A stretch of DNA of 14,988 nucleotides from Firmicutes bacterium UBA5227 (GCA_002409285.1 DHUT01000104.1:1-14988), one strand, 5' to 3'. Counted from the stretch's first letter, positions 5,954 to 13,009 are shown. Notes: a model not told the origin generated them from the sequence alone. Numbers and translations: made by a program.

Positions 5954-6839
5954 TGTTACCTCCTAAGAGAAGCCCTAACTCAGACATAGAATCCTTTAGT
6001 GCTTTTATTACATCTTCAGAAGGTGCTGCTAATGGCAAACGAGTAATACCTACATCCATTCCTGATATATTAAGCGCTGCTTTTACAGGAATAGGGTTTG
6101 CTGTCATAAACATTACTTCAGTGATTTTAATAAGCATCCTATGAATTTTTGCTGCTTCATTTATATTGCCATTCAAATAAAGTTCTACCATATTCTTGAT
6201 ATCTTTACAAACAACATGTGCTGTTACAGATACAACACCATATCCGCCAACAGCCAATGTCGGTAGAATTTGAGCATCCTCTCCGGTATAAACCAAGAAG
6301 CCTTCTTCAGCATCACGTACTACCTTGGCAAGCTGATTTAAATCCCCGGAAGCTTCTTTCAACGCTGCAATGTTGGAAATCTTAGAAAGTGCTGCAGTAG
6401 TTTCAGCTGTCATATTCACACCGGTACGTCCCGGAACATTGTACAGCATAATGGGCAATTTCGTAGCTTTTGCTGTTTCTGCGAAATGAGCATAAAGAGA
6501 TTTTTGATTTGGCTTGTTATAGTAAGGTACCACCGCTAAAAGACCATCAACTCCAACACTTTCTGCAGCAACTGCATTTTCAATGGTAGCAGCGGTAGAA
6601 TTGGTCCCAACACCGGCAATTACAGGTACATTTACAGCTGATTTTATTATAGTTAGCAACTTTATTTTTTCATCGGATGTAACCGTCGGAGATTCTCCGG
6701 TTGTTCCGTTTATAACAAGTGCCGTAGTTCCTTGTTCAACTAAATGTTTTGCCAACTCCACAGCCTTGTCATAATTTATATTTCCGCTTGAATCCATGGG
6801 AGTAACCATAGCTGTAATTATTCTTCCCCAGTTATTCAT
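5937..6839 (-). CDS. DapA-family lyase/deaminase in the oxidoreductase cluster
   Basis: The 300-residue Schiff-base TIM-barrel enzyme, with numbering matching E. coli DapA, has GTTGE (45-49), PYYN (105-108), Tyr133 and Arg138 in YNVPGRTG, and Lys161 in KEASG. By motifs alone it could be a true HTPA synthase, as Arg138, which binds the semialdehyde carboxylate, is kept. Its context is different: it sits inside a dehydrogenase operon. Homologues in such operons act on the oxidation product, for example pyrroline-4-hydroxy-2-carboxylate deaminase in hydroxyproline breakdown. Lys replaces E. coli His56 and Ala replaces Glu84, so lysine inhibition is unlikely. The ATG at 6839 overlaps the upstream stop as ATGA, and the end overlaps the next gene by 17 nt. 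I leave the symbol empty because reaction and substrate are open. Confidence 0.88.
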   Translation of the reverse strand: MNNWGRIITAMVTPMDSSGNINYDKAVELAKHLVEQGTTALVINGTTGESPTVTSDEKIKLLTIIKSAVNVPVIAGVGTNSTAATIENAVAAESVGVDGLLAVVPYYNKPNQKSLYAHFAETAKATKLPIMLYNVPGRTGVNMTAETTAALSKISNIAALKEASGDLNQLAKVVRDAEEGFLVYTGEDAQILPTLAVGGYGVVSVTAHVVCKDIKNMVELYLNGNINEAAKIHRMLIKITEVMFMTANPIPVKAALNISGMDVGITRLPLAAPSEDVIKALKDSMSELGLLLGGNNEQNS

Positions 6840-7129
6840 TCAATTAACCCTCCTTCAGATTTATTGTTAATATGTTCCTGTATTAAATCCGACCGTACAG
6901 GGCGTACGGGTTGACGGTAAGTAGATGGTATTATTTCACTAAGAGGAGTGTTGGTTTTTTCAGACAATATCCGTTCTACAAGTCTTCTGCAGGTGCGTCC
7001 TTGACATAAACCCATTCCGGCCCTTGTAAAACGCTTTACTTCATTAATTGTTACTGCACCATCTGAAATAGCTGCTTCTATTTCCTCGCGAGAAATCTCC
7101 TCACAGCGGCATATTAATTCATCACACAT
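6836..7129 (-). CDS. BFD-like (2Fe-2S) protein, detached HcnB C-terminal module
   Basis: The 97-residue protein has the bacterioferritin-associated-ferredoxin type cysteine pattern C7-x-C9 ... C42-x4-C47 (ICRCEE and LCQGRTC), which binds one [2Fe-2S] cluster. The short C-terminal motif RQPVRPV resembles the end of full-length HcnB-type subunits, where this domain is fused to the FAD protein. Here it is a separate gene and would act as an electron-transfer subunit of the same complex. Start ATG at 7129 follows GAGGT. The stop overlaps the start of the dapA-like gene by ATGA. It follows the regulator gene by 57 bp of AT-rich DNA that includes a 7-bp inverted repeat. Confidence 0.85.
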   Translation of the reverse strand: MCDELICRCEEISREEIEAAISDGAVTINEVKRFTRAGMGLCQGRTCRRLVERILSEKTNTPLSEIIPSTYRQPVRPVRSDLIQEHINNKSEGGLIE

Positions 7130-7141
7130 TTTAATTACCTC

Positions 7142-7187
7142 AAAATTCCTATAATTTAATACAGCATTCCAATAACTATACTGTATT
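7142..7187. promoter_or_regulatory. Possible control site between regulator and BFD gene
   Basis: The gap holds an inverted repeat AATACAG (7158-7164) / CTGTATT (7181-7187) and a 10-bp box AAAATTCCTA (7142-7151) that is repeated exactly at 11835-11844 ahead of the aspartokinase-like gene. Both copies lie immediately upstream of the respective ribosome binding site. This may be a shared operator, an mRNA element or coincidence. I see no convincing promoter here, so the genes downstream may be cotranscribed with the regulator. Confidence 0.25.
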
Positions 7188-7909
7188 TAATAAAATAAAT
7201 CCCAATACTTTGTTACATCTTCCATAAGACTGTCCATATGTCTAATCATGCATTGTTCTGCAAGTTCTGAATCATGAGCTTTTAATGCTTCATAAATATC
7301 TGTATGAGAAGTCATATAGACTGCATTAACATGTTTTCGCACATGCTCAAATAAAGTTGTTTGTTGTCCATAGCTAAAAAGCATCATGTACAATGTTTCA
7401 AGAATTTTGTTCCTTGAAGCTTTAGCTATGGCTCTATGAAAAGAAATATCGCAATCAGCTACTGATTGGTCCATTTTATGTTTTTCTCTTTGTTCTTCTA
7501 ATATGTTGTAGATATTTGATAATTCTTCGTTTGTTATGTTTTCTGCTGCAAGACGTGCTGTCTCTCTTTCAATAGCTTTGCGTGCTTGTAAAACGATAAT
7601 AAAATCATCCAATACTGTAGTTGAAATCATTTGCTCTAAAGTCCGGGTTTGTTTATTCATATGATTCATTATTTTGCTGTTACTCAATGAATCCAACCCT
7701 TCTTGAGTAATAATTCTGCCATTATTTCCATCCTTTTGTGCAAATCCTCTTTTTTCAAGGCTGCTTAGAATTCTTCCTATGGTGGCAGAGCTTACGTAGT
7801 AACCCCTTTCTTCCAACTTTTCAACCAAATTCCATGATCCCATTGGTATATTTGCAGCTTTAAGAGATTCCAATACGGCAATTTCTTTTTCCTGGAGTTT
7901 TCTATGCAT
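7187..7909 (-). CDS. FCD-domain transcriptional regulator with a non-GntR-like winged helix
   Basis: The 240-residue predicted DNA-binding regulator has a C-terminal part (about 95-240) that is an all-helical FCD ligand domain. Candidate metal/ligand residues are Asp154 and His158 (DISFH), His202 and His224, the set typical of metal-binding FCD proteins. The N-terminal part (about 5-75: EIAVLESLKAANIPMGSWNL and the stretch ending GRILSSLEKRGFA) looks like the winged helix seen in NrpR and RNase R (HTH_12-like) rather than a standard GntR domain. I chose the ATG at 7909 because GGAGG is 6 nt upstream; a further in-frame start at 7939 would fall in the operator region. FCD proteins usually sense the carboxylate or amino acid handled by neighbouring genes. 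The perfect inverted repeat upstream suggests it controls its own unit. Confidence 0.85.
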   Translation of the reverse strand: MHRKLQEKEIAVLESLKAANIPMGSWNLVEKLEERGYYVSSATIGRILSSLEKRGFAQKDGNNGRIITQEGLDSLSNSKIMNHMNKQTRTLEQMISTTVLDDFIIVLQARKAIERETARLAAENITNEELSNIYNILEEQREKHKMDQSVADCDISFHRAIAKASRNKILETLYMMLFSYGQQTTLFEHVRKHVNAVYMTSHTDIYEALKAHDSELAEQCMIRHMDSLMEDVTKYWDLFY

Positions 7910-7937
7910 AATTTCCTCCAATTTATTTGACTTCAGC

Positions 7938-7981
7938 AATATTGTACATATTCTTTATATTAAAAGTATATGTACAATATT
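7938..7981. promoter_or_regulatory. 44-bp inverted repeat, likely operator of the FCD regulator
   Basis: AATATTGTACATAT at 7938-7951 and its exact reverse complement at 7968-7981 are separated by 16 bp. The similarity continues outward on both sides (GCAA/TTGC, with one extra base on the right). Each arm contains the self-complementary core TGTACA, so two dimers could bind about 30 bp apart, nearly three helical turns. It lies just upstream of the regulator gene and would overlap its promoter; TATAAA or TATACT in the spacer are possible -10 elements. There is no U-run, so it is not a terminator for the symporter gene. Confidence 0.7.
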
Positions 7982-8000
7982 TGCTAAAGACTTTTTTGGT

Positions 8001-9482
8001 TTAATACTCTTTTATCAATGGATTTACATTTCCTTCACTTATAAATCTTGGATCATTTTTAACATTCTTTGTCATTATTGATATTACAATAATACAAACA
8101 GCAGATGCGGCTAATGCAATTAATACGGCATTTGGTCCTAAAGCCTTCACCTGAGAAAGTACAGCTCCTACCACTATTCCCACACGGGCTGCCCATGGCG
8201 TTATTTTGCTGTTTTTCTTACTCATTGTATGTTCTGCGCTGCTATCTTCTTTCCACAATAAACCAATCACCAACAAAGGAACTAATCCTGCTCCTGCCAT
8301 AGAATATGCCTTAGAGAACAAACTCATAATCGTACTTGCATATATGCCTCCCAAGGCAGCAGCGGCACCTATGACAACAGTTAAGATTCTTGTAAGTTTG
8401 ATCAACTCACTGTCACTCATTTCTTTTTTTCTGAATGGTCTTACTAAGTCATTGGTAATTAATATAGCTGCAGCATTAAGATTTGAGTCGGCTGAAGACA
8501 TACCGGCAGCAAATACCAATATAAATATCATTATAGTTATAACGGGAGCTACTTCATTTAGCATAAACCAAGGCATAGCAGAGTTTGCATCCAAGCCCTG
8601 ATTTAATGTAAGTATAATCAATCCCACAATTGCTGTTAGAACAGTATACACTATAGCTACACCGCCGCCATAAAACATGGAGCGTTTTGCAATTAAAGGA
8701 TTCTTTGCTGCAAAGCATGGCTGCCAGTATAATTGTGCAACAAGAATACCTATACAACCTGTAACAAACTTTGTAATCAGACTTATTTTATCTGTTCCGG
8801 AAAATGTAAATAATTCTGCCTTTCCAACTGCTGCTAATTGTTGACCTAATACTGCCATACTGAAATCAATTTTTGAGAATGCGATAATATAGAATATTCC
8901 GCCGAAAATAACGCATATCAACCCTTGGATGAGGTCCATCCACACAAGAGACAACATTCCTCCCATAGTTGTATATACTACAAACATTATTGTAAATATT
9001 ATAATAATTGGCTCCGGACTAACCCCTGTGAAGGTTGCGAAAAGTTGACCAAATGCTTTTCCTTGACCGCCAACCCAGGCAATCATAATAGAAGCGGCTA
9101 ACAAGCCACTAAGTGCTCGTGTTACTTTATCACGGGTGATAAGGTCGTCTATCATCTCAGGGAATGTATTGTACGTCATTCTTCCTGCTAAACCTGCAAA
9201 GAATATGGCAAATATTATTTTTGAACCCTGCTCACCTACAATAAAAGCAAGCCACGGCAGCCCGTTAATATATGCACTTCCGGCATGCCCCATGAAATTT
9301 CCAACACCCATAATGTTTGCAAAATGTGTAAAGAAAAGCAAGAAAAACGGTATTTTCCCTCCACCGATCGCATAATTAGAAAAACTGAGTTCTGCTTCCT
9401 TTTTTTGTTTAATAGCGATAAAAAAGTACACTGAACACAATGCAATTGTTGTAATCCAAATAATTATTCCTGATGAATTCAT
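8001..9482 (-). CDS. Sodium:solute symporter (SSS family)
   Basis: The 493-residue integral membrane protein has about 13 hydrophobic segments. SSS family hallmarks are GGMLSLVWMDLIQG (174-187) and AGMSSADSNLN (326-336), the latter carrying the Ser/Asp residues that form the Na2 sodium site. It resembles the PutP/PanF branch, which takes up proline, pantothenate and related organic acids. Its place between the DAO-type dehydrogenase subunit and the FCD regulator suggests that it imports the substrate of the cluster. Start ATG at 9482 follows AAAGGAGGG. The 88-bp gap in front of it (9483-9570) is AT-rich and holds a small inverted repeat GCGATT/AATCGC at 9512-9527 but no clear promoter. The substrate is not deducible from sequence. 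Confidence 0.92.
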   Translation of the reverse strand: MNSSGIIIWITTIALCSVYFFIAIKQKKEAELSFSNYAIGGGKIPFFLLFFTHFANIMGVGNFMGHAGSAYINGLPWLAFIVGEQGSKIIFAIFFAGLAGRMTYNTFPEMIDDLITRDKVTRALSGLLAASIMIAWVGGQGKAFGQLFATFTGVSPEPIIIIFTIMFVVYTTMGGMLSLVWMDLIQGLICVIFGGIFYIIAFSKIDFSMAVLGQQLAAVGKAELFTFSGTDKISLITKFVTGCIGILVAQLYWQPCFAAKNPLIAKRSMFYGGGVAIVYTVLTAIVGLIILTLNQGLDANSAMPWFMLNEVAPVITIMIFILVFAAGMSSADSNLNAAAILITNDLVRPFRKKEMSDSELIKLTRILTVVIGAAAALGGIYASTIMSLFSKAYSMAGAGLVPLLVIGLLWKEDSSAEHTMSKKNSKITPWAARVGIVVGAVLSQVKALGPNAVLIALAASAVCIIVISIMTKNVKNDPRFISEGNVNPLIKEY

Positions 9483-9570
9483 ACTTTTTCCCTCCTTTAT
9501 TTTTTTAACAGGCGATTGATTAATCGCGCAATTTCTTAAATAAATATATTTTATTTCTATAAGATTATTT

Positions 9571-10743
9571 TTAATTGTTTGAAAATCTTCTTAAGTTTAG
9601 TTGATCAAATCTTTTATGTTCTCCTGCACCACATACCATTTCTGCCACTGATTTTCCGGTAATCGGCGAAAGTGCTACTCCATCCCCTTCGTGCCCTGCT
9701 GCTATAAATAAACCCGGAAAACCATCAACCTCACCAATGATAGGGCTTCCGTCCTTTGTACCCGGTCTAAAGCCAGCCATGGTACGAATTATATTCACTT
9801 TGTTCATTATCGGAAAATACTGACGTGTTTGTTCTAACATTCTTGCAATTGCTTTAAAATTTGTAGTCTTGTCAAAACCTGCATTCTCACGAGTGCTTCC
9901 TATAAGATAGTTGCCTTCGCTGGTTCTTGAAAAAGCAAAGCCTAACCCGATTTCTTTGTCATATTCACTTCTGTCAGGCATTATGGATGGATCGTGTTTT
10001 GATGCGATATAAGCAGCAGTCCAGCAATTTGTTTCTCCTATTGGTGCAATTTGTTCCGTAACAGCAACTTGACCTTTTATAGGTCTTATAGGGATATCAA
10101 TCCCCATTAATTCACCAATATGTGCTGACCAGGCACCTGCTGCAATAACAATGCTGTCACATTCCACATTAACTCCGTTTTCTCCCTTTACCATCCAATG
10201 ATCACCTGTTTGATTAATTTCTTGTACAGGTGTGTATCTAAGTACGTCCATCCCCATATTAATTCCATTGCGTAAAAATGCCCTCATAAGCAATAATGGA
10301 TTTACCTGAGAGTCCGTTGCGCTGTATGTGGAAGCTATCATATACCGGGCCACATGTGGCTGCTTTTTATAAAGAGTATCCCTGCCTACAATTTCTACAT
10401 CAAGTCCGTAAGAAACCTGCTGCTTAACAAAATCCTCCATAATTTTAAGCTGTTTCTCATCTTCTATAATTATCATTCCCCCCAATGATAGAAAACCTAT
10501 ATCCGCACCTAACTCGTCAGGTAATTCTTTATACATTTCAAGGCTTTCCATAGCTAATGTTAATGCAATACCCGGTTTTTTTGACTGAAGCAATATCATA
10601 TCGTCACAGGAGCTTGATGCACCACTGCCGACTTCTGCTTTTTCTAAAACAACAACAGTTTTACCTGCCTTAAGAAGGTAGTAAGCAGCAGCAAGACCCA
10701 TGACACCCCCGCCTATTACACAAACATCCTTTTTAAAATTCAT
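9571..10743 (-). CDS. DAO-family FAD-dependent dehydrogenase, catalytic (HcnC/ThiO-like) subunit
   Basis: The 390-residue flavoprotein has an N-terminal FAD motif GGGVMG (11-16) in VCVIGGGVMGLAAAYYLL, an internal IVIAAGAWS, and near the C-terminus RPGTKDGSPIIGEV plus GLFIAAGHEGDGVALSP, the signature of the D-amino acid oxidase/glycine oxidase (DAO) fold. This is the substrate-oxidising beta subunit type of HcnABC and of proline/D-hydroxyproline dehydrogenases, so it most likely oxidises a C-N bond of an amino or cyclic imino acid and passes electrons to the Fe-S and HcnB-type subunits rather than to oxygen. Start ATG at 10743 follows GGAGG and shares one base with the upstream stop (TAATG), so it is tightly coupled to the aspartokinase-like gene. 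The substrate is unknown. Confidence 0.9.
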   Translation of the reverse strand: MNFKKDVCVIGGGVMGLAAAYYLLKAGKTVVVLEKAEVGSGASSSCDDMILLQSKKPGIALTLAMESLEMYKELPDELGADIGFLSLGGMIIIEDEKQLKIMEDFVKQQVSYGLDVEIVGRDTLYKKQPHVARYMIASTYSATDSQVNPLLLMRAFLRNGINMGMDVLRYTPVQEINQTGDHWMVKGENGVNVECDSIVIAAGAWSAHIGELMGIDIPIRPIKGQVAVTEQIAPIGETNCWTAAYIASKHDPSIMPDRSEYDKEIGLGFAFSRTSEGNYLIGSTRENAGFDKTTNFKAIARMLEQTRQYFPIMNKVNIIRTMAGFRPGTKDGSPIIGEVDGFPGLFIAAGHEGDGVALSPITGKSVAEMVCGAGEHKRFDQLNLRRFSNN

Positions 10744-11822
10744 TATATTTCCTCCGGCTTGTTACTCTTAAGAGTGATAACCTTTTCAAACAATTTACGG
10801 TATAATTCATTAGCTAATAATTCAACCCGGTTTGTTTCAACAAATATATGAGCAGATTCTTGATTAAAAAACGGCATTGTCTTAATCGGTAATATATCAA
10901 TGGCTTCTCTTATATAATTTTCGCCATATTCGCCAAACACTACTGTTATAAGCGAATATTTATCATCAGGCGTTTTGCGGACTGCCCTTTTTTCCTCTTT
11001 ACCAATTATTAAATTATCTGTTTCATCTGCCTCAAACAAATTGCATCCTTTTATAATTCCAATTCCCACAGGACCTGTTGTTTTCATATCTTTTACAATT
11101 TTTGTACCTAATCCTTTATCAAATGTAGAACGAACATATAAATCAAGATTACATTTCTTTGCTTCTTTAACAGCACGAGGATGGATAATCCATGCACCCC
11201 AGCGGGTAAGCTCATACATATGATGCATATCTACATATTCCATAAATTTTGCTTTGGGAACAATTTTAGGGTCTACAATTGCTATTCCGGGAACATCTGT
11301 AAATATGTGTACAGACTCTGCGTTCATAAACCTGCCTATAACAACAGCAGAAGTATCACTCCCGCCCCGCCCTAATGTTGTTATTTCATTTCGAACACTC
11401 ACTCCCTGAAAACCGGGTACAACCACAACTTTTCCTTCATATAGCTCCTTTTTTAAAAGAGTTGTATCAATATCAAATATATCTGCACTTCCAAAAACTC
11501 CATTGGTAACAATACCCGCTTGTGCTGAAGTCAATGCAACAGCATCAATTCCTTGCTGCATAAGATTATCTGCAAACACGCAAGCAGATATCACTTCACC
11601 GCAGCTCATTAACAAGTCCAATGTAGACAGATTGCTGCCTGTTCTAAGCAGAGATATCAAAGTATCTGTAGCATATGGCGAACCTTTACGACCCATGGCA
11701 GAAACAACAACAATTATATTTTTTCCTGCTGCAATCAAAGATTTTATATGGGATATGGCCTCTTTGCGTGCTTCTTCAGTTGCAACGGATGTTCCGCCAA
11801 ATTTAACAACAACTATACCCAT
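10743..11822 (-). CDS. Aspartokinase-like amino-acid kinase with shortened C-terminal domain
   Basis: The 359-residue protein of the aspartokinase family keeps KFGGTSV (7-13), SAMGRKGSPYATDTL (41-55), GRGGSDTSAV (151-160), FTDVPGIAIVDPKIVP (174-189) and HPRAVKEAK (214-222), so the kinase domain appears intact. From about 244 onward only some 115 residues remain. They lack the usual glycine-rich ACT signatures and are shorter than the tandem ACT region of normal aspartokinases (about 400-450 residues in total). Feedback control by lysine or threonine is therefore doubtful. Start ATG at 11822 follows AAGGCGG; the stop overlaps the next start by one base. It is the first gene of a dehydrogenase/symporter unit, an odd place for an amino acid biosynthesis enzyme. 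It may phosphorylate aspartate or another carboxylate; this is open. Confidence 0.87.
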   Translation of the reverse strand: MGIVVVKFGGTSVATEEARKEAISHIKSLIAAGKNIIVVVSAMGRKGSPYATDTLISLLRTGSNLSTLDLLMSCGEVISACVFADNLMQQGIDAVALTSAQAGIVTNGVFGSADIFDIDTTLLKKELYEGKVVVVPGFQGVSVRNEITTLGRGGSDTSAVVIGRFMNAESVHIFTDVPGIAIVDPKIVPKAKFMEYVDMHHMYELTRWGAWIIHPRAVKEAKKCNLDLYVRSTFDKGLGTKIVKDMKTTGPVGIGIIKGCNLFEADETDNLIIGKEEKRAVRKTPDDKYSLITVVFGEYGENYIREAIDILPIKTMPFFNQESAHIFVETNRVELLANELYRKLFEKVITLKSNKPEEI

Positions 11823-11859
11823 GTTAACCGCCTTAAAATTCCTAAATTAATTCCGTTCC

Positions 11860-11922
11860 AACCATTTTCATGTAATGGTTTTTTATATTACATTATATTA
11901 AGCATAAAGTGTTTTAATCCAA
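11860..11922 (-). promoter_or_regulatory. Probable promoter and operator of the aspartokinase-like/dehydrogenase unit
   Basis: A perfect -10 TATAAT lies at 11897-11892 on the minus strand. The best -35, TTGGAT (11922-11917), is 19 nt away, which is long and implies a weak or activated promoter. Two overlapping inverted repeats lie at and after the start site: ATGTAAT/ATTACAT (11870-11876 with 11887-11893, overlapping the -10) and AACCATT/AATGGTT (11860-11866 with 11874-11880). They share bases and so could not form as RNA hairpins together. As DNA they are good operator candidates. Confidence 0.45.
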
Positions 11923-11970
11923 AAATAATCCCTAAGGCTGCTCATCAAATGATGAGCAGCCTTAGGGATT
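11921..11970 (-). terminator. Intrinsic terminator of ddh, 20-bp perfect stem
   Basis: The arms 11927-11946 and 11951-11970 are exact complements (AATCCCTAAGGCTGCTCATC) around a 4-base loop. On the minus strand AUUUUU follows. It lies 50 bp beyond the ddh stop codon. The unusually long perfect stem should stop transcription fully before the next unit. Just before it on the minus strand is a 14-bp palindrome, ATTTTGTACAAAAT (11968-11981). Confidence 0.88.
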
Positions 11971-12019
11971 TTGTACAAAATTTATCTAAATTCGCCAATA
12001 AATGATCTGTTTTTAATTA

Positions 12020-13009
12020 TTATAGAAGGTCTTTTATAAGGTCCTCTCTTTTTCTTGGAGATAAATAGAAAATAGGCACATCAAATATAGTTTTAGCTCC
12101 CTTCATACCCTCCATGTTCATTTTATATGCTGCTCTTGCATATGCCAATAGCACACTGCTTGTAAACTCAGGATTGCTTTCTAATTTTAGTGAAAACTCT
12201 ATTGTATGATTGTTTTGCTTTTCATCCCCTGTTACACCGCTTCTTATTACAAGTCCTCCATGAGACATTTTTGAATGGTTGGCCTTCAGCTCTTCATCAC
12301 TTATAAAATTAACTTTTGTATCGTAATCGGCAAAATAATTTGGCATATTTTTAATTTCTGATTCAATTTTGTTTTTATCAGCACATTCTTCACAAACCAC
12401 AAAACATTCTCTGATATGTTTTTCTCTATTGGTTAAATTTGGATGTTCTCCCCGCCTAACACATTCTACTGCACTTTCTATAGGTATTGTATATTGAATA
12501 CCATTTTTTACGGAATCTACTTTTCTAATGGCATCAGAGTGCCCTTGGCTGACTCCTTTTCCCCAGAACGTATAGCTGTCACCGTTTGGCAGTATGGCCT
12601 CTGAAACCATCCTTATGATGGAAAACAATCCCGGATCCCAGCCAATTGAAATTATGCTTATCTTTCCTGAAGATAAAGCACTTTCATTAACGCTTTTTAA
12701 ATATTCGGGGATTTTGGCATGGGTATCAAAACTATCAACCGTGTTAAACATTTTTGCAAACTGCACTCCATGAATGGGAAGGTCTTTTGCAGAGCCTGAA
12801 CACAAAACCATTACATCAATACTATCTTTGTATTTTTCGGCTTCAGAAATGTTTACTACCTTAGCTCCGGTACTCTTAATTTTAACCTCATCAGGCTGTC
12901 TCCTTGTAAAAACAGCAGCCAATTCTGTATCCGGGCTGTCCTTTATTGCGATTTCCAGTCCCCTGCCAATGTTTCCGTACCCTACAATTCCTATTCTTAT
13001 TTTCTTCAT
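12020..13009 (-). CDS. ddh: meso-diaminopimelate D-dehydrogenase
   Basis: NADPH-dependent reductive amination of the open keto form of tetrahydrodipicolinate directly to meso-DAP, which bypasses the succinylase, acetylase and aminotransferase routes. The 329-residue protein matches the usual family length of about 325. Visible features are the Rossmann motif GYGNIG (10-15), FTRRQPDEVK for NADPH, VDSFDTH (91-97) and GWDPGLFS (123-130) around the active site, and a C-terminal SHGGLVIRSG motif. I chose the ATG at 13009 because AGGAGG is 6 nt upstream; an in-frame start 12 codons further up has no good ribosome binding site. It is monocistronic, with its own consensus promoter and a strong terminator. 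It completes the DAP branch begun by dapA and dapB elsewhere in the window; no aminotransferase route is visible here. Confidence 0.95.
   Translation of the reverse strand: MKKIRIGIVGYGNIGRGLEIAIKDSPDTELAAVFTRRQPDEVKIKSTGAKVVNISEAEKYKDSIDVMVLCSGSAKDLPIHGVQFAKMFNTVDSFDTHAKIPEYLKSVNESALSSGKISIISIGWDPGLFSIIRMVSEAILPNGDSYTFWGKGVSQGHSDAIRKVDSVKNGIQYTIPIESAVECVRRGEHPNLTNREKHIRECFVVCEECADKNKIESEIKNMPNYFADYDTKVNFISDEELKANHSKMSHGGLVIRSGVTGDEKQNNHTIEFSLKLESNPEFTSSVLLAYARAAYKMNMEGMKGAKTIFDVPIFYLSPRKREDLIKDLL

Noticed and set aside
7938..7981. Long inverted repeat as terminator of the symporter gene
   Set aside because: It is AT-rich, has a 16-base spacer and no U-run, and lies at the regulator promoter; an operator fits better.
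8206..8601. Plus-strand frame of 131 codons opposite the symporter gene
   Set aside because: Antisense shadow of a membrane protein gene; no independent support.
9512..9527. GCGATT/AATCGC inverted repeat ahead of the symporter gene as a terminator
   Set aside because: The stem has 6 bp and is followed on the minus strand by A residues, not U; an operator is possible but unsupported.
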